In this document: positions 47,353 through 60,594 of the stretch, in pieces
Numbering within the stretch: the stretch's first letter is position 1
Layout of the letters: the number at the start of each line of letters is the position of its first letter
NCBI RefSeq assembly: GCF_032854445.1
Contig: NC_088301.1
Coordinates: 23,964,226-24,028,225, forward strand
Length of the DNA stretch: 64,000 bases
From: Liolophura sinensis
Taxonomy: Eukaryota; Mollusca; Polyplacophora; Chitonida; Chitonidae
Reading direction: 5' to 3'
Program-made: the position numbers and the translations under genes
The notes under the pieces: model-generated
Told to the model about the DNA's origin: nothing
Seen by the model: the letters and a program-made list of their open reading frames with translations, nothing else
Databases searched by the model: none

Positions 47353-49499
47353 GTAAGATTTTCTAACGTTTTCATTGGATAAGATGATACGGAGCCAAAA
47401 CTGCTTTCAATACATGGGTGAGTGAAAACAAGGGAAGTAACTTGAGCTGCGTTTGCACAAAGACGGTTTCACACTTACCTCTATCAGCATGATGAGGTAA
47501 TAAACTGTTTCACTTTTTCTGGTAAGGATACAAGCATAACAATTTTTTTCACGCATACATCAGGAAACTATGCCAATTAAAACCGACAACTTAACTGCAT
47601 GCTAAAATTTTTCAACCATTTTACATGTTCTGAAAAAAAAAAATAGAGAGACAGCAGGGAGAAGTCCATCATACACATTGTTATGTTATCATTTGAATCT
47701 ACTGTACATGTAAATTGTCTCAGTTATATTTGTTAATTGCAATAAACGTGGTAGTATTTAAGATGGTCACAGCGTTACCTTGATCGGCTTGTCGGTTCTT
47801 GGGTATGTATATACAAAAGTGTCCTATCTCCAACCAACTATAGACACCAACATCTCCACAATTTTTAGAAGCAGTATGTAAACTTTTCCATAATGGAATA
47901 GCATAATTTTGAACTGGTCAAGTAAAATTCTGTCAAGTAACAATATGAAAGTGTGTACACACTGGCAGGGTTGATGCAGTACCGGTAGTCTGTATTATAT
48001 CCCAGCACAAATCTGCAACTGAGTTTTCATTTCTGTTTACTTTTTCACCAGCAATGTTTATGCTAAAAAAAAAACATGATATCTGAATTAAACAAAGAAT
48101 ATCTATATTGCTTTTCATTTTTCATTTAAGTGTTTGGTGAGCAAGCCAATAAATAGAGATATACATTCATTATGTACCTTATTTTTTTCTCTTTTTTAAG
48201 TTTTCAGGCCATATAAATTTACCTCCCTTGGTGCCATCCACAAACTGTATCGCTAGAGGGCCAGACAATATGGCGGGATAGACAAACAGATGAATTTATG
48301 GTAAAACGGAACATCGTATGTCTTTTCAGCAACATGATCTGTAGTTTGCTGTCAAATTTACATTTCTGCTAAAATTCTACAAGACGACAGATCTAAGTTT
48401 TCTTGAATCGACACTTGCTTTACGGAGCAGCGGCTCAGAAAGACGTTTATGACGAAGACATTGATCCATGGCTTCACTAACGTGAAACGTCATTTAGAAT
48501 GAAAATGTGACCTCTGGCTGTATAGGCCTATATACATATCATATGAGTTTCTCATCATTAGTGGGGGTAATGAAGTCCAACTTGAATTTGGGTTTCGTTT
48601 TGAAGGTAGATTTACTAGCGTGCCATTTTAAAATTTTGAGGAGCTCATGCTGGCCTCCTCAGCGGTCATTCAACTGGTTGTGAGTTGGGCCCTGCTAGCC
48701 CCGAAAGACTCCAACTCCTCTTATATTGGCGTAGCATCGTTGGAGCTTACATTACTAATTTAAGCTAAGAAAAGGAGTTCGAGTCTTTCAGGGCTAGGGC
48801 CCTGCTAGCTCTATGCACGACACCTTCGCTTACACTAAGGGGTATAGTTCTGCCAACTCACACCTCAGCCACTTTTGTTACGTCTCCTGCGAAAGTACAG
48901 AGAGACCAACACAAATATGCACGCTACAGTTTCCGCGGCCTCCCCTTCATTCCTTTGATTGCCGGCCTCGAACCATCCTTTAATGGCTGCCATGTTCTGT
49001 ACGTAACTTTGTAAGAAATGACTAGTGACGTTTGTAGAATTTGGCCATGTTTAAAATTTTGCAGAATTGAATAACTGACTTTTGACCACACAGGTGAGCC
49101 ATTGTTTTGGCTAGTAGTTCTTATCTGTGTCAGTGAAATATTGCAGCAGTTGTAGGCTTCAAAATGGACTATGTTAAGGTGGCTTTGGTGGGAACTCTCC
49201 ACACACGGGAGGCGACATTGTTTATGTTCACAACGCCCCTATCAAAATGTGCCCTGAACAGTCATACATTTTTAAGGGTCAGAAAATGATACTTTTTAAT
49301 TTAGCTGTCCTTATATAATGATAAATATCTGGTGAAGAAAATTAAAAAGGTTATTTTTGTTTTGGCTGATTTTTCAGAATTTGGACAATATTATGAAAAA
49401 TTAGCCAGTTGTGTAAGCACTTATAAAAACCCATAAAAGGTTCTTTCCGTATAATTTTGTGATAGCGATCGTGATAAATTTATGTCGTTTGGGTTTCAG
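47353..49499. other. Intron 1 of the plus-strand gene (inferred)
   Basis: Contains the fold-back element at 48687 and an alternative first-exon candidate at 49164-49277. Otherwise featureless. Confidence 0.4.
48687..48809. repeat. Fold-back element flanked by 13-bp direct repeats
   Basis: Inverted arms of 28 bp (48695-48722 and 48770-48797, three or so mismatches; left arm CTAGCCCCGAAAGACTCCAA) enclose a 47-bp loop. GGGCCCTGCTAGC occurs at 48687-48699 and 48797-48809. In intron 1 of the plus-strand gene. Confidence 0.75.
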
Positions 49500-49579
49500 A
49501 TTTCCAGCTCTTTGGCTGCTCCTCTGCCGGTGGTGTTAGCGAAAGAACGTACCAAATCCATGTGGGCAAAAGGGATACG
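49500..49579 (+). CDS. Uncharacterised gene, exon 2
   Basis: 80 nt, acceptor GGTTTCAG, donor GTATGT, phase 0 in and 2 out. ISSSLAAPLPVVLAKERTKS then MWAKGI. No stop in frame, codon use looks coding, and it links in phase with exons on both sides. No family recognised. Confidence 0.6.
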
Positions 49580-52500
49580 GTATGTGGCTGTACCTGTGCA
49601 TTATTTTCACATCATTGTTTGTGAAATGTTATGATAACACAGCATTTTGAGTAACTCTGGACCAGTGAAGTCTAATAAATTGCAATTAACATTAACATAT
49701 GTTTTTAAAAACTCATTCTGCCGAATAAGCCATTCAGCTAGCGGGATGTAAGTTGTTACCTTTTAACCATTTACATGAACAGTAAGATGACCTAACTATG
49801 GTAAATTGACAAGAGACCACTGGTTGTATTTGACCACATGTCATCTTTTTCACACCGTCATTGCTGCTCTGGTTTTACTGCTGTAGGGTTTTGTATGTAC
49901 ATGTATATTGTCTGCAATGTTTTGATAGCCTAGATACTGTCTGGTTTGTTCTCAGGGCATGTATTTTTGCTTTCTGAATCAAGAAGTATGGCTATACCAG
50001 CCAAAGCGAAAACTTGTGCAGTTGACATGGAATGGTTTGTTTCCATTCTGGTATATGGTAAGCTACACAAAAAATAGTTTGAAAACATGTGTTCCACAAT
50101 TCCACCCATATTCAGCATAGGTCATTCTATGCCTACCAGTTTTGGGCAAAATCTTCCTTACTGAGAGAGAAGAAAGAAACAAACCACAAACAGTCAGTCA
50201 TATGTGTAGTTGCTGACTGCAGTCGTACAGTCTCTCTCCCAGTTCTGTTTGTCACATTCATGGACCCTGGCATTGTCATTACTGGCGCACTGTTTATTGC
50301 TGATAGTGTGTGTGTAAGGCAGTGAGGGACTGAAAAAGTATGAGAAGCCAGTTTTATGACAGGCATGGATGTTTCTATATTTTTTCTAAGACATCATTCT
50401 TATAAGTTGTTCATTTACATATATAATTTGTTTTTTTTTTGTTTTTTTTTTATTTAGAAACCCAACTATTTTATTTTTATGAAATATCATTTAATATATA
50501 CAATGTAGTACAGCTTCAATGCCTATGAACTGAGAGGTCAGTTATGTGTCATTTTGAATATTTAAAATGGAACCTGTGTCTTCACATTATTCATTCTGAT
50601 TATATCGTAAATCACGTTGAGTTAAGTAGAAAATTTCTGGCCGTAAAGTTTATCCGATTTGAGTCGATAACAGGGGAGAGTGATCAGCCCCAGCGGTGCA
50701 GTAATCCCCAGTGATGGTCTGGCTGCTGGCCCTTGCCACATGGGGTAGACCCCTCCTGGACTGAGAGAAGGGTAATTATACACCCACTAGTGCAGCTAGA
50801 CTCTCATTAAAACATTGTTGGTTGCGCCTAACAAGCCAGTTACTTGTTCTCAACTTAGGCTCTGTCAGTATTAGCAACCCTCCCCTCTCTTCTCCCATTA
50901 AACTTCATGAAGGCGTAGTTTGCTAATCCACACCATATGGGGGTCTACTACAGTACTTGACAGTGAGGCTTAAAGATTTCCGGACCAGTCACACCTTTGT
51001 TTTTACTCATGAATTAAAGTGAACAAAGTGAACAAACCTGTATATTCCAAAAGTGTCCACGCTAAACAGGCTACTTGACATTACTTCTTATTTTCTTATT
51101 TCTTCTTATTTATAACATTATTAGGTTATCGGGCTAAATTTGGTGGTTGCATGGACTGGCCTCAGTTAACGAATGCTTATATTTTCATGTTACGTGGCGG
51201 TTGCCCAATGATTGCATTATCTGGGGAACTGTGTTGTCTGTTCATAGCCCTGTAAATAAATTTAACAAATTGACATCAAGTTATTTCAGTGATATAGGTC
51301 TGATCGGTAAATATCAGTCGTCAGGCTCTCGCAAAACTCTCCTCCCATTTCAGAAGAAATCTATTTTCCCACCTTACCAAATCAGGTACCTTCAGTTCAA
51401 CACAAAACACATTTCGACAAAGTTTCCGAGACTAGATATACCAGGTGTTCTAACCTCATTCTATAACCTGCATTGTGGTGACAGTCGATTGCCATGCACA
51501 GGACTGAGAACTCACAGTCATAAGCACGTAAATGTCTACAGGTAACTGACAGCTTTCCAATTTCAACATTAACCAATTAAACGCATTTATTTTCATTTAA
51601 CCGCCCCATGGGATAGACACAGTTGTGAAGTCTCCCAGTGAATCTAGACTAGCAGACAGAGAGGTCCATTAATTTACATACAGCTGCGTGGCCAGTGAAA
51701 TGCATGTACAGTAATTTTCATAAGACCGTTTGGACTTTGCAGCTAAACCATTTCAGTGAAGTCATGTAATCATGTATTTCAGTGGTTTACACAACACACA
51801 TAGCCCATTAACAGCGAGTAGAATTAAACACAATTGCCAAAACATCAGATGGTAGGATCAGGTCTCTGCTGTGATTGACGGGTCTCCAAAACTATGTTGA
51901 AACTTCAAAGACTATACCCAGAGCTGTGCGAAAGGCAAGAATTAGCCATGATATCAATCCAACTCAGCCATTTGTATCTGAATATTCAATAGGTTATAGT
52001 TTGGTACCTTCTCCTCTATACTTTCCATATAATGATTACTATTGTTAGATCATCAATGCCTATGCTGGTAAGGTGTGATCATGAGTTCTGTTTCAAGCAA
52101 ATTGTGTGAAAATGGATTTTCTTACTCCAACCAGGGCTAACCTGTACAGCTGAACCTAATTGTGATAAGTCGGAGCAGTGAACTGTTGTATTTGTATTTG
52201 TAAATTAGCTTCTAAAACGGATATGGGGATTTATTTACTTTAGACACATATTAGTAGTTCGGGGATGTTTCGAAAAGACCTGCACGCTTGCCAGTGTAGA
52301 CATATTTGTTACTGATTCACCATCTAACCTCAGTCTGCCTGTTTTGGCACGACATTCTCCTTGCAGACCATACGTGAAACATGCATTCTGGCAGAATCGA
52401 CTAAACTCTAGGTGATTTACGATAGTTCATGTTCAGCATATTGATGTGCATTCTATGAAGTCATACACAGGTACAGATTAAATATAAAGTATATATATAT

Positions 52501-55500
52501 AGAGGATATTGCACAGTGAAGGTTGAATATCATAAATATTTTTCGAGTAAGAGGTGAAAACAATAACCCACCAGAGGCAGTGTGTCAAGTAGGTTATCAT
52601 TTGCACCCTTCACGAGAAAAGTGTGATATTCAACCTTCACTGTGCAATATTCTATTTATTATTTATATTTTGACAATATCATGATTTTGTGTATTTGAAC
52701 AAGTTTAAGCAATGTTTTTAGCTGCGGGCCTTCACAAACTTGTGTATATAGCATGATGTCGCACATGACATCTTGTATGACGTTGTGTCTTGTTGTGTGA
52801 CTTAAGAAATGTTAAAGTTGACTGAACGTCTATTAAGATGTCATTCTGCTAAGCTTGAATTGGAACGTCATAAAACAAAATATTCCTTTGTGACGTCATT
52901 GCGTCAGGGTGTGTAATAACAAAAGTGATATGTAACTTTAGTCAGTGTGAGGTGTCAATTTTATCAGTGACAGAAATCCTGACATTTCACCTTTATATAA
53001 ATAATAAAAGATATTTCTGTTACTTTGTGACAAATAAAACCTGTATTCATTTTGAAGGAAAGTGGTCTAGCTAGTGTCTATTAAAGGATATTGATTTCTA
53101 TTTGGGGGGAAATTGACGACCTGGTGTGTGGCAAAGACCTATCTAACAGGCCTCTCAATGTGTGATAGATAAAGTGAATAGAATAGAGCTCTGCGGTCCT
53201 GGTTGCCAGGCAGCTGGTAAACAAGTGCTCTCCCTTTGCCAGACTTTGTCAATACAGCCTTGAAGTAGTGTTGACTTTCTTTGTATAGTCTTTTATTTCA
53301 GTAAAGTCAACTGACAGTCATAAGTGAAGTGGGAAGTCAAACTCTTTGCTGGCATTGCACGATTGACGTGGATTCAGTACATGTATTTATGACCGTCTAT
53401 TAAATTTGGACAAATAGCATTTGATTGTATGGAGAGAATGGTGAATTGAACACCAAGTATTTGAAGTATTTTGAATTGAAGTATTTGTTTTGAAGCTCAT
53501 ACACCATTAAGATGTGAATGTAAAACCACATAACTTATAATATTATATATTGACGCTTGACCAGTTTTTTTGTGTGTTTTGTACTGCACATGTGTATGAT
53601 TATAGCAGATGATTTTGATATGGGGCCTTGAAAAGCCCATCTTCATTTAATGAAGCTAGCCAGGTCCAACATCATCTACCCGGATTTACTGAGCCGTAGT
53701 AACTCTTCAAAGCCCCAGAACTTTCATTTATAAATATGCATGTTTCACACCACAAGGAGGCATCCTAATTATTGACACATTGTATGGAATAAATATATTT
53801 CATACTAGTCATAGTTGTGCTAGCACGAAAAATATCGCCTGTACATTGATATGGTAAGGTTTATCGGAGGAACTGTTATGTTGGTGCAAAATAAGCTTGA
53901 TACAATAACATTGGCTACATCAATCATCTGTTCGATCTCTTTTACTGTCTCTAGTGTTGCCTTATGGCACCGTGAATTTCCGCTGCCTGTTCACATCAAT
54001 AAAATCACATCTATCACCGTTCACAGCACTGCTTATTGCTGTTGTGTAATGTTGTATCAAGAATAAATCAGATCTGAACATATATGCATATGCTTTAAAG
54101 GAAAGAAATACACACTTATAAGGAACAATCAGTGATTGGCTGAAAGTTGTCCTGGACGAAGTAAGAGAGCTGCAATGCCTTTGGCTGTCGAAAGAGTAGG
54201 TTTCTGAAGACTGTTATATGTACATTAAAATAAAGGTGATTTCGAAGCGTGTAACGTAGTATCAACATTGCTGACAGATTTGATGGAAAAGTGAGGAAAA
54301 CTTTTTTTTTTTTAGTTGGGCCACAAGACTATCTTGGCACTCGTGCTGTGTGCTGATTGGTGAGCAGACTACAGAAGCAAATTGAGCTACTCTGTATTGC
54401 ATGTTGACATCCTCCTGGAGAAATTTGTTTCAGTACCTTTGAAATTTGCTTGATACACTTCTATATACATGTACACTATATATGTGCAAATTTAGCTAAT
54501 TGGCTAATTAATGCGTCGCTTTATTAAAGTTTGTATAACTGTAGAATATTTTTTCCAAGTAGCTTGGAAGATGTGTGTTTTGGATCTGGAGAAAGTATGG
54601 AAATTTGGAATCTTTAAGTTACATGAACCATGCCAAAATTTTGACTAAAAAAGAGCATTTATAAAGATACCCTTGTTTGCAGATATACCTGTATAATGTT
54701 TTAATTGTAAAGTGAGATATTAAGCATGGCTAAATTTAAACTAATGTCTTTAATGCCTAAATGACAATAGAATGCTGACTTGAAGGTGTAAATCTCCCAG
54801 TAACACCAGTCTATGACCGAAGTGGACTTATAGTAAGGTATTCAATTCGGCTGACTGGGATTACTACCCTGTCCCATTATACCTTTCCTACAACTGAAAG
54901 GTTAATGTGCCATCTACATGGTACAGATGTTATTGTCTTGTATGAGTGTGTCTAGTGACATGATTGACAGCTAGACTGATGGTTCCCCTTTTGTCATACA
55001 AGGTGAAGTGACAATAGACGACAGACAGGACAAGTGCTGAGCAACTCTCAAGTAGAAAGGTTAACAGTTTAACTCTCAGTTTTATGTGCAGGACTTTTAT
55101 GTCTGTAGTGGTCGTGCAGACTTTTGCAATCGACATTTGTCGAAAGTCTCAGCACTATTAGCAAATCCACATGAAAGGATTTGCATTGTGTGAAATCAAC
55201 ATAGCTGGGAAATAATGTGTTCAACATGCATTTTATTGTGTATTCATTAGCAAGGAGCACTTGTGTGATAGGCATTATTGATTGGTATAGCATGCACCTT
55301 TCGATTTACTCAGTTGTCTACACCCTGTTAAATTCAATGACCTAAGTGGGTGTGGTCAACAACTTGTATTAAGTCCAGTGTGTGTATACTGTCAGTTCTT
55401 TATCATAGTCAGTATTGTAAAGCATATTCTCACGCTGCTGTTGCATGGATAACCAGTTGTGAACATTGATTATCATGAAGGCTCAGTGTTTTAGAGATTG

Positions 55501-56630
55501 AGTAAGTGAACTTGACATCTTGTAATTAACACCCTTTACAGAGTGAGTGAGAAGCTTGATTTAAAAGGTGTTGAGGTGTTATTCGCTGGTTATTGTCCCA
55601 GTGGTGTATATATTTGTAGTGTTATTTGGACAGTTTTATTTCAGTGGATCAAGGACATGGGTTTGTCCTTTGGGGTTACTGCTATAGTAGGCTAGCTGTA
55701 GCAATACAAAGAATAACTGATTGCCTTACTATTCGTAATCAGTTGAAGAAAATATTTGTGGATTGATTGTGGGTGGCTGTGCTCAGTGCACACAGCAATC
55801 ATTAATGGATATTGATGAGAGCAGTTTTTTTTGTTTCCTTGCCTTTAATCTGGAATTGGTTGGGATTTATGAGAGACACAGGCTGTGTAATCAAAAGCTC
55901 TGTGTTAATTTAATGGTTTGCAAGAAGAACACTGATTAAAGTAGCTAATCAATGCAGCCATCAGCTCAAGTGTACAACATACTGCTCATGCAGTGCTCAA
56001 TAATTCAAGCTAACTCAGCAGGATATCTGTACTTGTGGTACAAACACCTAACAGGAAGAATCCATCCTGTTACATCATTGGAAATTCATTATTGTTACAG
56101 CACACCTGTCTGTATTACCAGAACCCATTTCACAAAATGCCCTTAGTCTAGGGATACAGCTTACGGTCATCTGGTGCAAATGCTGACTGTTTAAACATGT
56201 AGCTTGAGATGTGATTATTATTTGGGTTTGCTGATAGTAAACTGAATACTTGTATGATGGCCTTTCCTTGATTCCATGACTTTGATAACTGAGCCAAAGA
56301 GATCTAAGCCATTGGTTTACCCATTAGCTTGAAGATTAAGCAGACACTTGACCCCAGTACTGACAGGGTTTAATGGAGCAATCATTACAGGTGAGACAGC
56401 TGACTTACAGGTAGATCAAAGGGACGAGTATTTCTGTTAGGGTGGAAGGCGATTTGAGCAAAGACAGCGAGGTTTTTCCAAGAGCAGTGGATCATTTGAA
56501 ACCAAATTCAGCTTTAAATCTCCTAATTGTAACCCCTCTGTATGGGTAAGGTCGAGTCTTTTGTGTGTGCCTGTGCTCAGTTATGAGGGACATTGTGTTT
56601 TTGCCACGTCTAGCAGATCCATACCAGCAG
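49580..56630. other. Intron 2 of the plus-strand gene (inferred)
   Basis: 7 kb with the transposon-like element at 52502. A 132-codon frame at 51147-51545 ends at a possible donor but lacks an in-phase acceptor, so it is not called. Confidence 0.45.
52502..53010 (+). mobile_element. Non-autonomous transposon-like element, copy 2
   Basis: About 509 bp in intron 2 of the plus-strand gene, opposite in orientation to copy 1. The left end has a near-perfect inverted repeat of about 27 bp (ATATTGCACAGTGAAGGTTG and its reverse complement ending near 52657) enclosing a loop of about 100 bp. Better preserved than copy 1. Confidence 0.78.
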
Positions 56631-56969
56631 GCGTAATTTGCCACCAACACTCAAAGGCACGAGTGCCCAAACTGACGACTCAGGCCCCACAGTTATGAAT
56701 CCTTTGCCAGTGAACATGGTTAAGAATCAACAAGTGAGAAAAGGTCCGTGTACTGGTTTACACTACATTGGCCCTCACATTGTGCCGGATGACCATGTGC
56801 TGTCTCGTCTTTATGCAAATCAGCAAAGCGTTCAAGTGCGATTAGTGTCCCATGCTAAACGTCCACGTATCCCAACTGTTCGTGAACTGATTGATCAGCT
56901 GTCTAAAAAACATGAGCACTTATTACGAGAGGAGCTGGAGCAAGAGAAGAGTGCTGCTTCCAGAGACAG
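56631..56969 (+). CDS. Uncharacterised gene, exon 3
   Basis: 339 nt, phase 2 in and out, donor GTAGGA. The acceptor is CAGCAG, so an alternative start 3 nt upstream adds one codon. It encodes a Pro-rich start (NLPPTLKGTS), a middle part GLHYIGPHIVPDDHVLSRLY, a basic part RLVSHAKRPRIPTVRELID, and a charged probable coiled coil (KKHEHLLREELEQEK). This is the most convincing coding exon of the gene. I do not recognise the family and assign no function. Confidence 0.72.
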
Positions 56970-57001
56970 GTAGGACATCAGTTAGATTCAAGAATTCAGC
57001 A

Positions 57002-57071
57002 TTTATTTGTTTATTTCTGTGATTTTTTCACTTTTACAATGGCCGTCAGTATTATGGGTGGAGGAAATTGA
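57002..57071 (-). mobile_element. Decayed SINE family 1 fragment
   Basis: TTTATTTGTTTATTTCTGTG and ACAATGGCCGTCAGTATTAT, just 3' of exon 3 of the plus-strand gene. Confidence 0.5.
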
Positions 57072-57953
57072 ATTGTCTCTAAAGGATTTATGAAACATGA
57101 CTGAAGCTGATTGAAAAGGATCTTAATTTTTTCTAAGCTAATAATACAGAAATGATTGAAAAAGTTAAACTCAGCTTATTTTATTTTGGGGGCATTTTTG
57201 CTGTCTTAGCTTTAAGATGCTGTGTGTGCATATCTTCTCTCAGTACTCAGTTGTGAATTGCTGGCATACTCAGACTTCCTCCTTCCCTGTCCTCTGTTCT
57301 TTTTCTAGTATTGGTATGTTTTGACATAGCTCATTTACTCTTGGGGTAACTGCCGAGAGGTAATGAAGTTTTGTGTTTAAAATAATTTTAACAATTGAAA
57401 TGAAGGCTTATTATTTTAACTTATACATGTTATAACATGCCAAAACCTAAATAATGATTTATTAAAGAAACATTATATTTCAAGAATCTTTTGAAGAATA
57501 TTGTGTGTAGTATCAACCATTTCGTGAGAGTATTAATTCTCCACTGGAGCTTGTTAGAAAATAATTCAGAGAGCAACACCATGAGATTAAATATTGCCTC
57601 AGATTTCATTTGAGCTTGTAAGCGTAAAAACCAAATCTGCTCATCAAATCCAGCTCCATTATCAATGTGTTGTTCACGGTACTAAGAATTTTCGTAGGAC
57701 ACGACCTCGCCCTTGGTTAAAGCAGTATCCTCATTTCCGTTAAGGACAACTTAACAATTCTTTTTGTACTGACTTTTGTCTTTTTAGATATGAATTAATA
57801 ACTATTCCATTCCTTTCCACTCTTTCTTTAGTAGTACCCTTACTCTTATTTTTCAGGAAGTAAAATTGACTGGTATCTGTTTGTTGTACACGTTCATAAA
57901 GTGCATGGAGGTTAGTAATGAGCTATGGCTGCAGATCTGAGAGGCAGATTTTG

Positions 57954-58113
57954 ATTTATTTATTTATTTATTTGATTGGTGTTTTACACTGTACAAAAGA
58001 AAATTTTACTTATACAACGGCGGCCAGCATTATAGTGGGAGGAAACCGAGCGGAGCCCGGGGAAAACCCACGACTATCCATAAGGTGATGGCAGACCTTC
58101 CCATGTACGGCAG
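57954..58113 (-). mobile_element. SINE family 1, 5'-truncated
   Basis: Body and tail, in the intron between exons 3 and 4 of the plus-strand gene. Forms an inverted pair with the copy at 58291. Confidence 0.9.
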
Positions 58114-58290
58114 ATTTTAAGGCCGCATTATTGAGATCCCTGTCTGAATGGCTGGAACAACAAAGGATGGACAGGGGCATTTCACTGCCTCTACAATTCT
58201 CAGCGCCCTCAGTAAATGATTTAGGATGCCCTACATGATATTCATTGAAGGAAACTCTTTCCATCTCAGTTCCTTCCTTCTCTGTCCTTT

Positions 58291-58372
58291 TTCCTCCCAT
58301 CATAATGCTGGCGGCCATCAAGTGAAATATACTTGAGTATGGCGTAAAACACCAATCAAGTAAGTAAATAAG
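58291..58372 (+). mobile_element. SINE family 1, 3' fragment
   Basis: Only the last 80 bp or so (CATAATGCTGGCGGCC to the AAGTAAAT tail), inverted relative to the copy at 57954 with about 180 bp between. Confidence 0.88.
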
Positions 58373-60405
58373 TCCATCAATCTTGCATACACATTGAGCA
58401 TAGTTTATTCATTTCATAATTTAATGGAATTCATCTTTTTTTCTTTTCTGAGCACAAAATTTTTTAAGAGTGAATGTATATTCCTCTGTAAAATTTTATG
58501 TACTTATTTATCTCTACTTAAAGAGATTACATCAGAGCATTGTGATGCATGTTTTTGTTGGTACGTATTTGCATGTATTTATAAAGCAGCTTTCTGTTAT
58601 GTAGGCTTCAATTTAAGTATTGAATGCTGAATTAGATTTAAATTTTTTTTTTGTGCTTCTCTGTGTTTTCTTCTCTGATATGCCTGACAATAATACAGTG
58701 CAGTCTGGACATCAACTTTAAGGCAGATCACATTTATTAGACCTTTCAAACAGGAACATTATTCAGTTACATTTGGTCTTTTATTGAATTTTTTTTGGGG
58801 GGGCGGGGGTTACCTTATGGCTATTAAATTCTTTGCTCCAAGAATAGAATGAAAAAACAATATTGTCACCTGAAGGAGGGGTTGATCATGGGCCATCTGA
58901 TCCATTCATTTTGCATGCATTTTGCCATGTGACCTTTTATATCCATATATGGCAATGCTCATTATTTTCGTATAGACATGTTCAAATACATGTAGGATTG
59001 GAACTACTAAAAGTTAATTACTGGGTAAAAAGAAAAAGAAAATCGCATGGAATTAATGGTGGCATTTCCTGACAAGTAGAAGTTGGCTATTTGAGGAAAA
59101 ATATAGACATTTCGGTCTGTATCACACAAATTAAACTTTACAATTTCTTTAGCAAGGGTCATAAAATTGTGTTTGTTCAGACAATATGGAGTTTATCCTA
59201 GCATTCCACCATACGTTCCACAGATCAGTTCTATGATTTTCAGAAACTGACTCGCTGAAGGCTCGTGCTCTTCCCTTGGTCAGCTCAAGATTTCCTGTAA
59301 ACTAGATTGTGATCCAACCCTATATCAGGCCTGTCAATAGTAAAATTAAGGAAAAGGCTTTCGAAAAACCATGTGTGAGCTAAGCAACAGTAAAATTCCT
59401 ATGAAATAGTTTTGGAAAACTGGAAAAGTTCTGGAAAATGAAGAAAGCCCTTTAAGACCTTGGCCTTTAATTAATGTGAATGAGAAAATATGTAATAAGT
59501 ACCTTTTTCTAGCATCTATAGAGGTTTGTGACATCGGTGGTGTGCTGGGTTATATTTGATGGATTGATCATGGCTTTAAATCATGCCATTTCTGAAATAA
59601 TATTACATGTGCATTACCATGAAGAACAAGGGCCATGGGAGAATGAATGGAAGTGTGGAGAAAAGCTAGTAGTAGTCTATATCTTGCCCCTTGATAATGC
59701 ATATAAAAATCAATGAGATTGTTGAGCTAAATCAAGCCAATTACCTGCACTGGTCTTTTAAGTCTATCAGCTTTATATTATGTCTTAATTCCGGCTTAGC
59801 ATTAAATAGAATTATGGCGGCAATAAATGGCTTTGTTGTGTCAGTAAAGTCTGCAAATAAAGCCCATGGTTGTAACAAGTAATGTGTATGCATTGTTGAA
59901 AAGAGCTGACCCCATAGAGTGCAGAGAATTCTTGTCACCTGAATACTTCATAAGTCATGGTTTTTAGGTCGAAGTTGATATCACACCTGAAACACCTACG
60001 TTTTAACCTGTAGAGGTAAACAGTCTTGATCATGGGCTGTGTGGAATGGTGGTACTGTATATGACTCCTTGTAATTAGTGAACAGTTTTTATGTTTTCAT
60101 AGGAGCTGTTGTGTTTCATGACCTGTGTTAATCCTTCTGGATTATGTTGGATTTTCCTGTAGGTAAGGCAAAACTGATAGTTTAACATGGACTGTCGAGA
60201 AAGATGGAATTATTTTAGCCGTCATGCAGACTTGGACTGACAGACTGCTAACTAATGTGTCTTTTAGGCATCAGGGACAAGTGAATTAATTCTGATGCTC
60301 AAATTCTGGCTGTTCATGGTAAATGTGACTGTATGATCAGCATTGATATGGATTATTGTCATTAAGTTATATGGATTAAGTTCATTCTTGAAGATGTGAA
60401 CTCAG

Positions 60406-60594
60406 CTTGGTCAATATGAGAAATACGAACAACAATTGGCCAGAGAATCTTGAGGAATTAAACAAGAGAATAAGTATATTAAGGTCGATGAAAAACGTGC
60501 CCCCTGTTAAACTGTACTCACAGAGAATGGTGAAGCTTAGGCTGATGCATGGCGGCAAGTACCTCACCCCTTTACGTCTCCATACCAATGACAG
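60406..60594 (+). CDS. Uncharacterised gene, exon 4
   Basis: 189 nt, phase 2 in and out, acceptor GAACTCAG (weak pyrimidine tract), donor GTGAGA. NWPENLEELNKRISILRSMK, then VPPVKLYSQRMVKLRLMHGG and KYLTPLRLHTND. Mixed charged and hydrophobic, not repeat-derived. Confidence 0.62.

Larger units (their letters stand above)
56970..60405. other. Intron 3 of the plus-strand gene (inferred)
   Basis: Contains SINE pieces at 57002, 57954 and 58291. No other exon seen. Confidence 0.45.

Noticed and set aside
47479-47492. ATG CTG ATA GAG plus GTAAGT donor on the minus strand as the NUP153 start
   Set aside because: In phase, but the exon at 47249-47175 encodes the conserved GKVRQKR and GPNKPY N-terminus.
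49164-49277. ATG exon MDYVKVALVGTLHTREATLF... as first exon of the plus-strand gene
   Set aside because: It is in phase with the next exon, but its donor (GTCAGA) is weak compared with the exon at 47338. Kept only as an alternative.
51147-51545. 132-codon plus-strand frame ending at a possible GT donor
   Set aside because: The good acceptor at 51124 is out of frame (a TAA follows in this frame) and no other acceptor fits the phase chain. Not protein-like enough to call.
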